A DNA stretch of 64,000 nucleotides from NCBI GenBank assembly GCA_964413055.1, contig CAYPRB010000006.1:62001-126000 (forward strand), written 5' to 3'. This document shows, piece after piece, positions 1 to 8,417 of this stretch. Below the pieces are notes generated by a model. The model was not told where the DNA came from, made no database searches, and saw only the letters and a program-made list of their open reading frames with translations. The stretch is from UBA3102 sp964413055 (GTDB lineage: Bacteria > Bacillota > Desulfotomaculia > Desulfotomaculales > Pelotomaculaceae). A program made the translations under genes and the position numbers. Positions within the stretch are counted from its first letter, which is position 1; each line of letters starts with the position of its first letter.

Positions 1-684
1 AGCCGCATGGGCGGCGAAGTGCTCCTAAATCCCGCCAGGGAAGTATATGTTGCTGCGGCAGGTCCGGCCTCAAACCTGTTTTTAGTGGGTGCGGGTACAA
101 TTTTAAAAAACTACGGTTTGTGGGAAGAGAATCTGGGACAGTTTTTTTTTCAATGTAACTTGATGGTAGCTGCATTTAATCTTTTGCCGGCGCTCCCACT
201 GGATGGGGGGAGGGTTTTTCGTGCTTATTTGGCAAGACGGATCGGTTTTAGGGAAGCTACTTACCGGGCGGCCTGGTGGGGGCAGTTTTGGGGTGTGGTT
301 ATAGTTTTGGGAGGGGCGGCCGGATTGGTGCTGGGGATTTTCGGATTAGACATCATTATTACCGGTTTATTTATCTTTTATGTGGCCACCAGGGAAAAGA
401 GTCTTGCCCCGTACCATTTTATTAGACATATGGCCCAGAAAAAAAAGGAACTTGTAGCTGCCGGGGTTCTTCCCGGAGAATATCTCGTTTCTCTTGACAG
501 TACCCGATTGGGGGATATTATTCGCGTTTTTGTGCCACGCCGCTTCCATATGGTAGTTTTGTTGGACAGAAACTGGCATTACCGGGGTGAGGTCAATGAA
601 AATGAAATTATCGATGCCCTGTTTAGCCACGGACCGGACGTTCCGGTGGGTAGTTTGATCTCCACCGGTCCTCCTGATGACTGA
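1..684 (+). CDS. spoIVFB: SpoIVFB-type M50 intramembrane metalloprotease (5' truncated)
   Basis: The open frame enters from the left edge, so the N-terminus and the HExxH zinc motif lie outside the window. What remains shows hydrophobic segments, a GPASN stretch and the second M50 zinc-ligand motif NLLPALPLDGGR near residue 63, followed by further membrane segments and a C-terminal CBS-like soluble part. Site-2-type proteases of this subgroup (SpoIVFB) cut pro-sigmaK in the mother-cell membrane around the forespore. Its position just upstream of the radical SAM/rng/rplU cluster agrees with the spoIVF-rplU-rpmA-spo0B-obg region of Bacillus. Another M50 peptidase with a CBS domain is the alternative. 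Confidence 0.82.
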   Translation, partial: SRMGGEVLLNPAREVYVAAAGPASNLFLVGAGTILKNYGLWEENLGQFFFQCNLMVAAFNLLPALPLDGGRVFRAYLARRIGFREATYRAAWWGQFWGVVIVLGGAAGLVLGIFGLDIIITGLFIFYVATREKSLAPYHFIRHMAQKKKELVAAGVLPGEYLVSLDSTRLGDIIRVFVPRRFHMVVLLDRNWHYRGEVNENEIIDALFSHGPDVPVGSLISTGPPDD

Positions 685-820
685 TAACTTTTAAGAAAAA
701 TATACAGGATTTTTTTGCAAAGAATATTTTTACGGTAATTTTAGGTTATACTAAAAAAGAATGGCTTATTAGTAAAAAATAATATATTGAGCAGAAATTA
801 AAAAACTTGAAAACAAGCCT

Positions 821-850
821 TTGACATGGTTAAATAAAAATGTGTATATG
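821..850 (+). promoter_or_regulatory. Candidate sigmaA promoter upstream of radical SAM gene
   Basis: TTGACA at 821-826 and TATATG at 845-850 are separated by 18 bp in the AT-rich gap 685-899, which holds no other recognisable feature. It would start the radical SAM/rng transcript. Confidence 0.45.
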
Positions 851-899
851 TTGTAATAGCATAACTTTCCGGTGACTTCAATGTCGGGGGTATTAACAT

Positions 900-2741
900 A
901 TGGAATTGTTCCATCAAATTTTACCGCAGGTGCAAAAACCCGCACGATACACGGGCGGTGAATGGAATGCCGTAAACAAGGACTGGGATGAAGCTGTACT
1001 TAAGGTGGCTTTCTGCTTCCCCGATGTATATGAAGTCGGCATGTCCTGGCTGGGATTGCAAATAATTTACGGCATAGTAAATCGCCGTGCAGGGATTTTA
1101 ATGGAAAGAGTATTTGCTCCCTGGGTCGATATGGAAGAAAAAATGCGGGAAAGCGGTCTGGCCCTTTTTGCTCTGGAGTCTCGTAGGCCGGTGTGTGATT
1201 TTGACGTGTGTGCTTTTACCTTGCAGTATGAAATGAGTTATTCCAATATTTTGAACATGTTGGACCTTTCAGGTATTCCTTTGAAGTCGGAGCAAAGAAA
1301 TGAAGAACATCCGCTGGTAATAGCCGGCGGGCCCTGTGCTTTCAATCCGGAACCACTGGCTGATATAATAGATTTATTTGTCATTGGTGAGGGAGAGGAA
1401 GCAATAAACGATTTTTTGGATCTTTGCTTGGAAGCGAAACGGCGCAAACTCGGCAGGAAAGATTTTTTGCTTAAAGCTGCGTGTATTCAAGGTTTTTACG
1501 TCCCTTCGTTATATTGTGTGTCCTACCGTGCGGACGGGGCCGTGCAAAAAATATCTCCGCTGGAAGAAAATATACCGGAGAAAATAACTAAAAGATATGT
1601 GCAGGATCTGGACCGGGTTTTCTATCCGGACAGGCCGGTGGTTCCTACCACCAGTGTGGTACACGACCGGATTATGGTTGAAATTATGCGTGGTTGCTCC
1701 AGAGGATGCCGTTTTTGCCAGGCCGGGATCATTTACCGGCCAGTACGGGAAAAGAAGCCGGAAAAGATTTTGGAACAGGCAAGTAAATTGGTAAAAAACA
1801 CGGGTTATGAAGAGATTTCACTGGCATCTCTCAGTACCAGCGATTACAGCCGGGTACAGGAGGTGGCAAGATCACTTTTGGACCAGCATTCCGGTTCTGG
1901 AGTAGGTGTTTCGTTGCCGTCATTACGGGCAGATAATTTTTCATTGGAGTTGGCGCAGGAAGTGCAGCGGGTGCGCCGGTCCAGTTTGACCTTTGCTCCC
2001 GAAGCCGGTACCCAGCGTCTGAGGGACGTTATCAATAAAGGGATCACCGGTGATGATCTTTTAGAAACAGCCGGTGCCGCGTTCAAAAAGGGTTGGCATG
2101 CGATTAAGCTTTATTTCATGATTGGTTTGCCTACTGAGACCAAGGAGGATTTGGATGGGATCGTCATGCTGGCCAAAAGTGTGTTGGCTCTCGGCCGTGA
2201 GGCCGGTGTGCCGCGCGGGCGCTTGAGAGTGACGGTGAGCGTGTCTTCCTTCGTTCCGAAAGCGCAGACTCCTTTTCAATGGGAGCCCCAGGCAACCCAG
2301 GATGAGCTTAAAAAGAAACAGGCTTACCTGGCCGAAAGGTTGCGGCAGCGGGGACTGGTGTATAATTACCACGATCCGGGGATGAGTTTTATGGAAGCGG
2401 TTTTTGCCAGGGGGGACCGGCGGCTGGGGGCAGTTTTATTAAAGGCTTTTGAAGTTGGTTGTAAGTTTGATGGCTGGTCGGAACAGTTTCATTGGGACAA
2501 CTGGCAGAAAGCCTTTAAATTAGCCGGAGTGGACCCGGCGTCATATGCCTACCGGCGATTTAAGCATGATGTTTCGTTGCCGTGGGGGCATATTGACACC
2601 GGGGTTTGCGGTGAGTTCTTAAAAGATGAACACCGTCGCGCCCTGGCGGGTATTACTACCGGGGATTGTCGTGCTGGAGCCTGTCCGGGTTGCGGGGTGT
2701 GTTCCGCTTTTGAAATCAGACCTGTTTATGCAGGAGGTTAG
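900..2741 (+). CDS. TIGR03960-family radical SAM protein
   Basis: A 613-residue protein with a B12-binding-like N-terminal half and a radical SAM core. The cluster motif CSRGCRFCQAG lies near residue 267 (three Cys for a 4Fe-4S cluster), and further Cys pairs sit at the C-terminus (CRAGACPGCGVC). The family is conserved in Clostridia next to rng and rplU, and in some genomes is fused to the protein encoded just downstream. Its substrate is not known to me. The stop codon lies 4 nt before the downstream start, suggesting translational coupling. Confidence 0.85.
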   Translation: MELFHQILPQVQKPARYTGGEWNAVNKDWDEAVLKVAFCFPDVYEVGMSWLGLQIIYGIVNRRAGILMERVFAPWVDMEEKMRESGLALFALESRRPVCDFDVCAFTLQYEMSYSNILNMLDLSGIPLKSEQRNEEHPLVIAGGPCAFNPEPLADIIDLFVIGEGEEAINDFLDLCLEAKRRKLGRKDFLLKAACIQGFYVPSLYCVSYRADGAVQKISPLEENIPEKITKRYVQDLDRVFYPDRPVVPTTSVVHDRIMVEIMRGCSRGCRFCQAGIIYRPVREKKPEKILEQASKLVKNTGYEEISLASLSTSDYSRVQEVARSLLDQHSGSGVGVSLPSLRADNFSLELAQEVQRVRRSSLTFAPEAGTQRLRDVINKGITGDDLLETAGAAFKKGWHAIKLYFMIGLPTETKEDLDGIVMLAKSVLALGREAGVPRGRLRVTVSVSSFVPKAQTPFQWEPQATQDELKKKQAYLAERLRQRGLVYNYHDPGMSFMEAVFARGDRRLGAVLLKAFEVGCKFDGWSEQFHWDNWQKAFKLAGVDPASYAYRRFKHDVSLPWGHIDTGVCGEFLKDEHRRALAGITTGDCRAGACPGCGVCSAFEIRPVYAGG

Positions 2742-2745
2742 CTGC

Positions 2746-3435
2746 TTGCCCAGATACAGGATATTATATACTAAAGTAGGACCGGCACGCTATATTTCTC
2801 ACCTGGACTTGTTAAGGACTTTTGAGCGTGCGGCCAGAAGAGCCGGTTTGCCACTGGCTTTTACGCGGGGGTTTAATCCGCACCCGAAGATTGCTTTTGC
2901 CGCCCCGTTGGGGGTAGGTATTGCCGGTGAAGCGGAGTATACCGATTTAGAACTTGACGTGGCGATGCCGGAAACTGAAGTGTTCCGGACTCTTTCCGGG
3001 AAATTGCCCCGGGGTATCGGTTTGATTAATGTCAAGATGGTGCCGGATAAGGCCCCATCCCTGATGGCAGCCGTGGAGCGTGCTACCTATCGTGCCGAGG
3101 CAAAACTAGCCCGTCAATTAAGTGCTGAGGAGATAAATAACGCCATAAACGTTTTTATGGAAATGCCCGAAATAACGGTGGAGCGAAAAAATAAATCTGG
3201 TAAAATCAAAAAGCACGATATCAGACCCGGTATATTTTCTATGTCAGCCAGGTTAAATAATAGTACAATTATTATTGAAGCCGATTTAAAAACCGGTAGC
3301 AGCGGTAATGTCCGGTTGGAAGAGGCGCTGGTAGCTTTTGTAAAGAACAGCCGTCTTCCAATACGGGGGGAATTCATTCTTTACCGGACCGGTATTTATT
3401 CTGCTGAAGAAAAAGGAAAATTTGGCGATAAATGA
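2746..3435 (+). CDS. TIGR03936-family protein (radical SAM partner)
   Basis: About 229 residues, beginning LPRYRILYTKVGPARYISHLD, the conserved start of this family of uncharacterised proteins. The TTG at 2746 is chosen because GGAGG ends 8 nt upstream, inside the end of the preceding gene; a longer in-frame opening to 2626 would overlap that gene. The family is often fused to, or directly downstream of, the TIGR03960 radical SAM protein, so the two probably act together. Molecular function is unknown. Confidence 0.82.
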   Translation: MPRYRILYTKVGPARYISHLDLLRTFERAARRAGLPLAFTRGFNPHPKIAFAAPLGVGIAGEAEYTDLELDVAMPETEVFRTLSGKLPRGIGLINVKMVPDKAPSLMAAVERATYRAEAKLARQLSAEEINNAINVFMEMPEITVERKNKSGKIKKHDIRPGIFSMSARLNNSTIIIEADLKTGSSGNVRLEEALVAFVKNSRLPIRGEFILYRTGIYSAEEKGKFGDK

Positions 3436-3468
3436 GTTTGATGTGTGTTTAAAAAAAGGAGAAAAGGT

Positions 3469-5154
3469 ATGATTAAGGAAATTATTGTTAATGTAGGCGA
3501 AGAAGAAACGAGAGTGGCTTTGCTGGAAAATAAAGTTCCGGTGGAATTATATATTGAAAGGGAAATCAGTCAGCGCCTGGTGGGCAATATTTTTAAAGGA
3601 CAGGTGGAAAATGTCCTGCCCGGTATGCAGGCTGCTTTTGTCGATATCGGCTTAGAAAAAAATGCTTTTCTATATGTTGAAGATGCGCTTCCGGCCCGTT
3701 CATCCGATACTCAGGAAGATTCAGACTTAGGGGCGAATATTTCTAATATATTAAAATCAGGGCAGGAAATTTTAGTACAAATCATCAAGGAACCGATCGG
3801 AACTAAAGGACCCCGTGTCACTACCCACATTACCCTGCCTGGACGCTATCTGGTGTTGATGCCTACAGTCGATTATATCGGTATATCCCGGCGTATCGAG
3901 AGTGAAAGTGAAAGAGAACGGTTGAAGGAGCTAGCTTCCAGGGTTAAACCCGGGGGCATGGGGGTTATTGTGCGTACGGTTGCTGAGGGTGTGGAAGAGG
4001 AAGAATTCCGTCAGGATTTTTTATTGCTGACTAAATTATGGCGCAAAATTTTAAACCGGGCCGTGCGCGGTCCGGTGCCGAATTTGGTACACCGGGATTT
4101 GGAGTTGGTTCAGCGGATATTGAGAGATGTTTTTGCCGAGGATGTAGACCGGCTCATCCTTGATTCACGTTATGTGTACGAAAAAGTGTTTGATTTGCTC
4201 GATGTTATTGACCAACGTCTGAAAGCAAAAGTGATTTTGGACGAGCGTGAAGATATTTTTAAGGATTACGGAATCGAACAAGAAATAGAAAAGGCGCTTA
4301 AACGCAAAGTCTGGCTTAAATGCGGTGGTTATCTGGTTGTCGATCAGGCGGAGGCGTTGACCGCGGTAGATGTAAATACGGGTAAATACGTGGGAACCAC
4401 CAACCTGGAAGACACAGTGCTCAAAACCAATCTGGAAGCCGCCCGCGAGCTTGCCCGGCAGCTTAGGTTAAGGAATATTGGTGGCATTGTTATTGTTGAC
4501 TTTATTGATATGCTGCAGGAATCTCACCGCCAGGAAGTACTGCAATTGCTGGAAGAAGAGATCAGGAAGGATAAAACCAAGACTAATATTCTCGGCATTA
4601 CCCAGCTGGGCTTGGTCGAAATGACCCGTAAAAAAGTACGTCCCAGCCTGGCTGAAGTAATTCAAAAAACCTGTCCTTATTGTGATGGCAGGGGCAAGGT
4701 GCTTTCTGAAGAAACTTTAGGGATTAACTTTAGAAACCAAATATTTAACATCGCCCGCCAGACATCGGACCGGACTATTCTGGTCGAGGCAAACCCTTTG
4801 GTGGCGGCGAGGTTAATCGGCAGCGGCGGGGTAAACTTGAGGGAATTAGAAAATAAAACCGGAAAGAACCTTTATATCCGTGGTTCGACCAGCCAGCACA
4901 TCGAATCAATTACCATCCGCCCGTTCCAGGATAACGAGGATATCCAGTCCTGCACGTTTCCCGTAAAACCGGGTGAAGTATTACAGGTAAGGGTGGAAGA
5001 GCCACACGTTACTAATATTCATGATGGTATTGCCCGGGTAAACGGTTTTATTCTTGATATCGAAGGTGCCGGCGCTCTGGTTGGTGAAACCATACCGGTT
5101 GAAGTGAACAAGGTTTTTCGTACTTATGCCAAGGCCAGGCCGGTCAAAGTTTAA
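3469..5154 (+). CDS. rng: Ribonuclease G / E family endoribonuclease
   Basis: 561 residues from the ATG at 3469, which follows AAGGAG by 7 nt; an upstream GTG at 3445 lacks a good ribosome site. An N-terminal S1-type RNA-binding region (GNIFKGQVENVLPGMQAAFVD) precedes the catalytic DNase I-like domain with acidic motifs TAVDVNTGK (about residue 298) and VIVDFIDM (about 342). The zinc-link CPYCDGRGK lies near residue 402. RNase E/G enzymes cut single-stranded AU-rich RNA and mature rRNA 5' ends. The length fits RNase G without the RNase E scaffold tail. It precedes yjbQ and rplU. Confidence 0.93.
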   Translation: MIKEIIVNVGEEETRVALLENKVPVELYIEREISQRLVGNIFKGQVENVLPGMQAAFVDIGLEKNAFLYVEDALPARSSDTQEDSDLGANISNILKSGQEILVQIIKEPIGTKGPRVTTHITLPGRYLVLMPTVDYIGISRRIESESERERLKELASRVKPGGMGVIVRTVAEGVEEEEFRQDFLLLTKLWRKILNRAVRGPVPNLVHRDLELVQRILRDVFAEDVDRLILDSRYVYEKVFDLLDVIDQRLKAKVILDEREDIFKDYGIEQEIEKALKRKVWLKCGGYLVVDQAEALTAVDVNTGKYVGTTNLEDTVLKTNLEAARELARQLRLRNIGGIVIVDFIDMLQESHRQEVLQLLEEEIRKDKTKTNILGITQLGLVEMTRKKVRPSLAEVIQKTCPYCDGRGKVLSEETLGINFRNQIFNIARQTSDRTILVEANPLVAARLIGSGGVNLRELENKTGKNLYIRGSTSQHIESITIRPFQDNEDIQSCTFPVKPGEVLQVRVEEPHVTNIHDGIARVNGFILDIEGAGALVGETIPVEVNKVFRTYAKARPVKV

Positions 5155-5172
5155 ATCTTAAACAGGAGGGGT

Positions 5173-5598
5173 ATGATGGATTTTTACACTGAGTATATTG
5201 TTTTTAATACCGAAAAACATCGTGAGTATATCAATATTACCGACCGGGTTGCGCAAGTTTTGAAAAAAAGCGGGATTTATGAAGGTATGGTTTTAGTTTC
5301 AGCCATGCACATAACGGCCGGGGTATGGGTAAACGATGATGAGCACGGTATTATCTTTGACATCGATGAATGGTTAGAAAAGTTAGCTCCCTTTAAACCC
5401 GGATACCGGCACCACCGTACGGGTGAGACCAATGGTGACAGCCATTTAAAAAGCCTTCTGGTGGGACACCAGGTAATTTTGCCGGTGACGGGAGGCAAAC
5501 TGGATTTGGGGCCGTGGCAGCAGGTGTTTTATGCCGAATTTGACGGCCAAAGGCCCAAGAGACTGGTAATCAAAGTGATGGGTGCGAAACAGTCTTGA
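5173..5598 (+). CDS. YjbQ family (UPF0047) protein
   Basis: 141 residues, full length for YjbQ/UPF0047. The conserved segments are LVSAMHITAGVWVNDDE, YRHHRTGETNGDSHLKS and GTWQ-like GPWQQVFYAEFDG. The His/Asn/Glu cluster forms a presumed metal site; family members show weak thiamine-phosphate synthase activity, but the physiological role is uncertain. AGGAGGGG lies just upstream of tandem ATG codons at 5173 and 5176. It lies between rng and rplU, 18 bp after rng, so is probably in the same transcript. Confidence 0.85.
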   Translation: MMDFYTEYIVFNTEKHREYINITDRVAQVLKKSGIYEGMVLVSAMHITAGVWVNDDEHGIIFDIDEWLEKLAPFKPGYRHHRTGETNGDSHLKSLLVGHQVILPVTGGKLDLGPWQQVFYAEFDGQRPKRLVIKVMGAKQS

Positions 5599-5622
5599 CA
5601 AAGTGCCCCCTTGTGTTAAAAT
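5595..5622 (+). promoter_or_regulatory. sigmaA-type promoter for rplU-rpmA
   Basis: TTGACA at 5595-5600 overlaps the end of yjbQ; TAAAAT at 5617-5622 follows after 16 bp. The transcript would begin near 5630 and include the L21 leader. Confidence 0.6.
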
Positions 5623-5630
5623 GTTATATT

Positions 5631-5745
5631 GCAAGTGTTTTTTTCTGGCGTTAAACCATACCGCGCGGGACGGGTTTTCAAACGGATTGATTTAAAAAAC
5701 CTGCCTGTTTCCGGCGTGTCCCAAATTTTGAAAGGGGTGTTTTTA
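5631..5745 (+). promoter_or_regulatory. L21 leader (ribosomal protein autoregulatory element)
   Basis: A 115-nt untranslated leader between the promoter and rplU. GGGAC near 5669 can pair with GTCCC near 5718, and GGTTT with AAACC inside it, giving a nested hairpin just upstream of the rplU ribosome site GAAAGGGG. Position and fold resemble the Rfam L21 leader of Firmicutes, through which the operon is thought to be autoregulated. The assignment is by position and pairing only. Confidence 0.55.
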
Positions 5746-6057
5746 TTGTATGCCATTATTGAAACCGGTGGCAAGCAGTATCGCGTTCAAGAAGGCGACC
5801 ATCTGTATATTGAGAAAGTGTCTGCTGAAGCCGGTGAATTGTTCGAGGTCGATAAAGTATTGGCTTTAGTTAAAGACGATGACGTAAAAATCGGCAATCC
5901 GCTGGTAGAAAGTGCCAAGGTGGTTTTTAAAGTAGTCCGGCACGGTAGGGGTAAAAAGATCATCGTTTTTAAATATAAAGCTAAAAAGAATTATCGCCGC
6001 AAACAAGGCCACCGGCAACCGTTTACGGAAGTTGCGGTTGAAAAAATTGAAGTGTAA
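5746..6057 (+). CDS. rplU: 50S ribosomal protein L21
   Basis: 103 residues, the usual bL21 length. The TTG at 5746 gives the family start MYAIIETGGKQYRV and follows GAAAGGGG by about 8 nt; the reading frame stays open further upstream but only through the leader. The C-terminus carries the basic KYKAKKNYRRKQGHRQPFT stretch. It binds 23S rRNA domain VI. rpmA follows after 49 bp, without the usual intervening ysxB/prp gene. Confidence 0.96.
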   Translation: MYAIIETGGKQYRVQEGDHLYIEKVSAEAGELFEVDKVLALVKDDDVKIGNPLVESAKVVFKVVRHGRGKKIIVFKYKAKKNYRRKQGHRQPFTEVAVEKIEV

Positions 6058-6106
6058 ATTGAGAAACTTAAAAAATACTGGTTAAATAAATGAGAGGTGA
6101 AATTTT

Positions 6107-6379
6107 ATGGCACATAAAAAAGGAGTGGGAAGTTCACGTAACGGACGTGATTCGCAACCAAAAATGCTAGGGGTGAAAAGAGCGGACGGGCAGTTCGTCT
6201 TGGCCGGCAGCATTTTGGTCCGGCAGCGTGGTACCAGGATTCATCCCGGTCGTAATGTCGGTAAAGGCGGTGACGATACCTTGTTTGCCAAGGTTGACGG
6301 CCTGGTTGATTTTGAAAGAAAGGGCCGGGATAAAAAAATGGTAAATGTGCTCCCGGCGGAAGCAGTGCTTCAAGGATAA
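6107..6379 (+). CDS. rpmA: 50S ribosomal protein L27 (no N-terminal extension)
   Basis: 90 residues beginning MAHKKGVGSSRNGRDS. GAGAGGTG lies 7 nt before the ATG. Most Firmicutes L27 proteins begin with a short extension ending near FFA that the Prp protease removes; here translation starts directly at the mature end, and prp (ysxB) is absent between rplU and rpmA. The flexible N-terminus reaches the peptidyl-transferase centre. A strong terminator follows. Confidence 0.96.
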   Translation: MAHKKGVGSSRNGRDSQPKMLGVKRADGQFVLAGSILVRQRGTRIHPGRNVGKGGDDTLFAKVDGLVDFERKGRDKKMVNVLPAEAVLQG

Positions 6380-6390
6380 ATTAAGCAAAA

Positions 6391-6420
6391 AAACGATCCG
6401 TGGTGGGGTCGTTTTTTTTT
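6391..6420 (+). terminator. Rho-independent terminator after rpmA
   Basis: AAACGATCC pairs with GGGTCGTTT (one G-U) around a 6-nt loop, followed by a run of nine T. Confidence 0.85.
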
Positions 6421-6492
6421 CTCGTAAAAAGGATTTAGACTTTTTCAGTAGAATAAATTGCGTTACTTTGACAGGAGGGGGTGAAGCGGGGC

Positions 6493-7050
6493 GTGGAAAA
6501 ATTATTGCGGATTATTCAAACTCAAAGGCATGATTTTTTGAATCACCTTCAAGTGGTATCGGGTTTATTGCAGCTGGACAAAGTTGATCAGGCACGTGAA
6601 TATATAAAGCAAGTTACTGCTGAAATGGCGCTTTTCAGCGCCACGACCAGGGTAAAAATACCTGAAGTAACAGCGGCGCTGCTGGGAGGATTGCACCAGG
6701 CGGCAATGTATCAGGTGGTTTTAAAGCTGACGGTAAAATCCGACCTGGGCGAATGCTCCCTACCCGGTCCGGTAGCGGGGAAGGCAATAGAAAATATATT
6801 TGATACGGCGATTTCGGTAGTGACTTCACCGCTAGCAGAAGAGGTTTATATGGAAATGGTCTTGGAAGATGCCGGGGAAGGTTATGTCGGCCGGGTAATT
6901 TTACCGGAACTTTCAAGTGCTGAAATCGGTCAAATGGAAAAAGACTTAACGGTAATTAAAAATTTATTGCAACCGTATCAAGGGAGCGTACAGATGATTA
7001 CCTCCTCCAAAGAAGTGGTGATTATTTTATTTTTCCCCGGGAAAAAGTAA
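6493..7050 (+). CDS. spo0B: Spo0B-like sporulation phosphotransferase
   Basis: About 185 residues. The HDFLNHLQV motif near residue 15 is the phosphorylatable helix of Spo0B (HDxxNxLQ), followed by a degenerate histidine-kinase-like C-terminal domain without clear ATP-binding boxes. Spo0B passes phosphate from Spo0F to Spo0A. The location between rpmA and obg matches Bacillus. GTG at 6493 fits the GGAGGGGGTGA site best; GTG at 6481 is possible but sits almost on top of it. In Clostridia the Spo0F relay is often missing, so the partner is uncertain. Confidence 0.78.
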   Translation: MEKLLRIIQTQRHDFLNHLQVVSGLLQLDKVDQAREYIKQVTAEMALFSATTRVKIPEVTAALLGGLHQAAMYQVVLKLTVKSDLGECSLPGPVAGKAIENIFDTAISVVTSPLAEEVYMEMVLEDAGEGYVGRVILPELSSAEIGQMEKDLTVIKNLLQPYQGSVQMITSSKEVVIILFFPGKK

Positions 7051-7084
7051 TTAAAATCGGTTAAACTATTATTTGGGTGATTTT

Positions 7085-8353
7085 ATGTTTTATGACCAGG
7101 CGGTAATTTATGTTAAGGGCGGCGATGGTGGAAATGGTTGTGTGGCCATGCGGAGGGAAAAATATGTTCCCGAAGGCGGTCCCTGGGGGGGAGACGGGGG
7201 CCGGGGAGGAAGTATTATTTTCCGGGCTGACGGGGGCTTGCGCACGCTGGTCGATTTCCGGTATAAACGTCACTATAAAGCTGCCCGCGGCCGTCACGGC
7301 GAAGGGAAGAACCGGCATGGTGCATCCGGTGATGACCTGATCGTGCGGGTGCCGGTCGGTACGGTGATTAGTGATGCGGCTACCGGAGAGTTGTTCGCGG
7401 ACCTGGTAAAGGACGGGCATGAGGTTATAGTAGCCAGGGGCGGCCGGGGTGGTAGGGGTAACGCCCATTTTGCCACGCCGCAATATAAGGCTCCGAGGCT
7501 GGCGGAAAAAGGTGAGCCGGGAGAGGAACGCAGTTTGAAACTCGAGCTTAAACTTTTGGCTGATGTGGGTTTGGTTGGGTTTCCGAATGCCGGGAAGTCA
7601 ACTTTAATTTCCCGGGTATCGGCGGCCAGGCCGAAAATTGCCGATTACCCCTTTACTACCATTGTACCCAATCTTGGGGTGGTGCGGCTGGAAGACGGAC
7701 ACAGCTTTGTTATGGCCGATATCCCGGGTTTGATAGAGGGGGCGCACACCGGGGTTGGGTTGGGACAGGAGTTTTTACGCCACATAGAGCGTACCCGTTT
7801 ACTAATTCATGTGGTCGATACCGCCGGCAGTGAGGGTCGTGATCCATTGGAAGATTTCCTGGTGACCAACAAAGAGTTGTCTTTATACAAACCAGTTGCC
7901 TCTAATAAACCTCAAGTTATTGCCGCCAACAAGATGGATTTGCCGGAAGCCGCGGAAAAATTCAAAAAGCTAAAAAATACTTTAGCAAAAGATTATGAGA
8001 TATTTCCCGTTTCCGCAGTAACCGGGGACGGTTTGAAAGAACTGATGTTCCGGGTGGCTGTGCTTCTGGAACAAATCCCGGCGGATATGCCGGCGGATGA
8101 TGAGCAAGAAACGCTGGTAATGCACCGGGCTGAACCGCGCTTCACCGTTACCCGGCAAGAAGGAATATTTTTAGTAAGCGGTAAAGAAATAGAGCGTCAC
8201 GTAGCAATGACAGATATGGATAACGACGAAGCCATAGAGCGGCTCCAGCGGATTATGAAACGCATGGGGATTGAAGATGCGCTTGATGACGCCGGGATTA
8301 GAGAAGGAGATACTGTAAAAATCGGTAAATGGGAATTTGATTATGTTAAGTGA
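7085..8353 (+). CDS. obgE: GTPase Obg (CgtA)
   Basis: 423 residues from the ATG at 7085, giving the conserved start MFYDQAVIYVKGGDGGNGC of the glycine-rich Obg fold. The G domain has the P-loop GFPNAGKST, DIPGLIEGA (G3) and NKMD (G4). A C-terminal OCT domain with GDTVKIGKWEFDY follows. Obg binds the 50S subunit and ppGpp and links ribosome assembly to growth and sporulation. GGGTGA precedes the start; the gene follows spo0B by 34 bp. Confidence 0.97.
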   Translation: MFYDQAVIYVKGGDGGNGCVAMRREKYVPEGGPWGGDGGRGGSIIFRADGGLRTLVDFRYKRHYKAARGRHGEGKNRHGASGDDLIVRVPVGTVISDAATGELFADLVKDGHEVIVARGGRGGRGNAHFATPQYKAPRLAEKGEPGEERSLKLELKLLADVGLVGFPNAGKSTLISRVSAARPKIADYPFTTIVPNLGVVRLEDGHSFVMADIPGLIEGAHTGVGLGQEFLRHIERTRLLIHVVDTAGSEGRDPLEDFLVTNKELSLYKPVASNKPQVIAANKMDLPEAAEKFKKLKNTLAKDYEIFPVSAVTGDGLKELMFRVAVLLEQIPADMPADDEQETLVMHRAEPRFTVTRQEGIFLVSGKEIERHVAMTDMDNDEAIERLQRIMKRMGIEDALDDAGIREGDTVKIGKWEFDYVK

Positions 8354-8417
8354 CGGTACAGACACGGTTTCACAATAGTTATAATACGGTAGATAAAGTT
8401 AAATTCAGGGTGTGCTT

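Noticed and set aside
2626..2745. N-terminal extension of the TIGR03936 protein to 2626
   Set aside because: It overlaps the radical SAM gene and is not conserved-looking; the TTG at 2746 has a clear ribosome site.
5629..5745. N-terminal extension of L21 to 5629
   Set aside because: This is the open but non-coding leader; L21 begins at MYAIIETGG.
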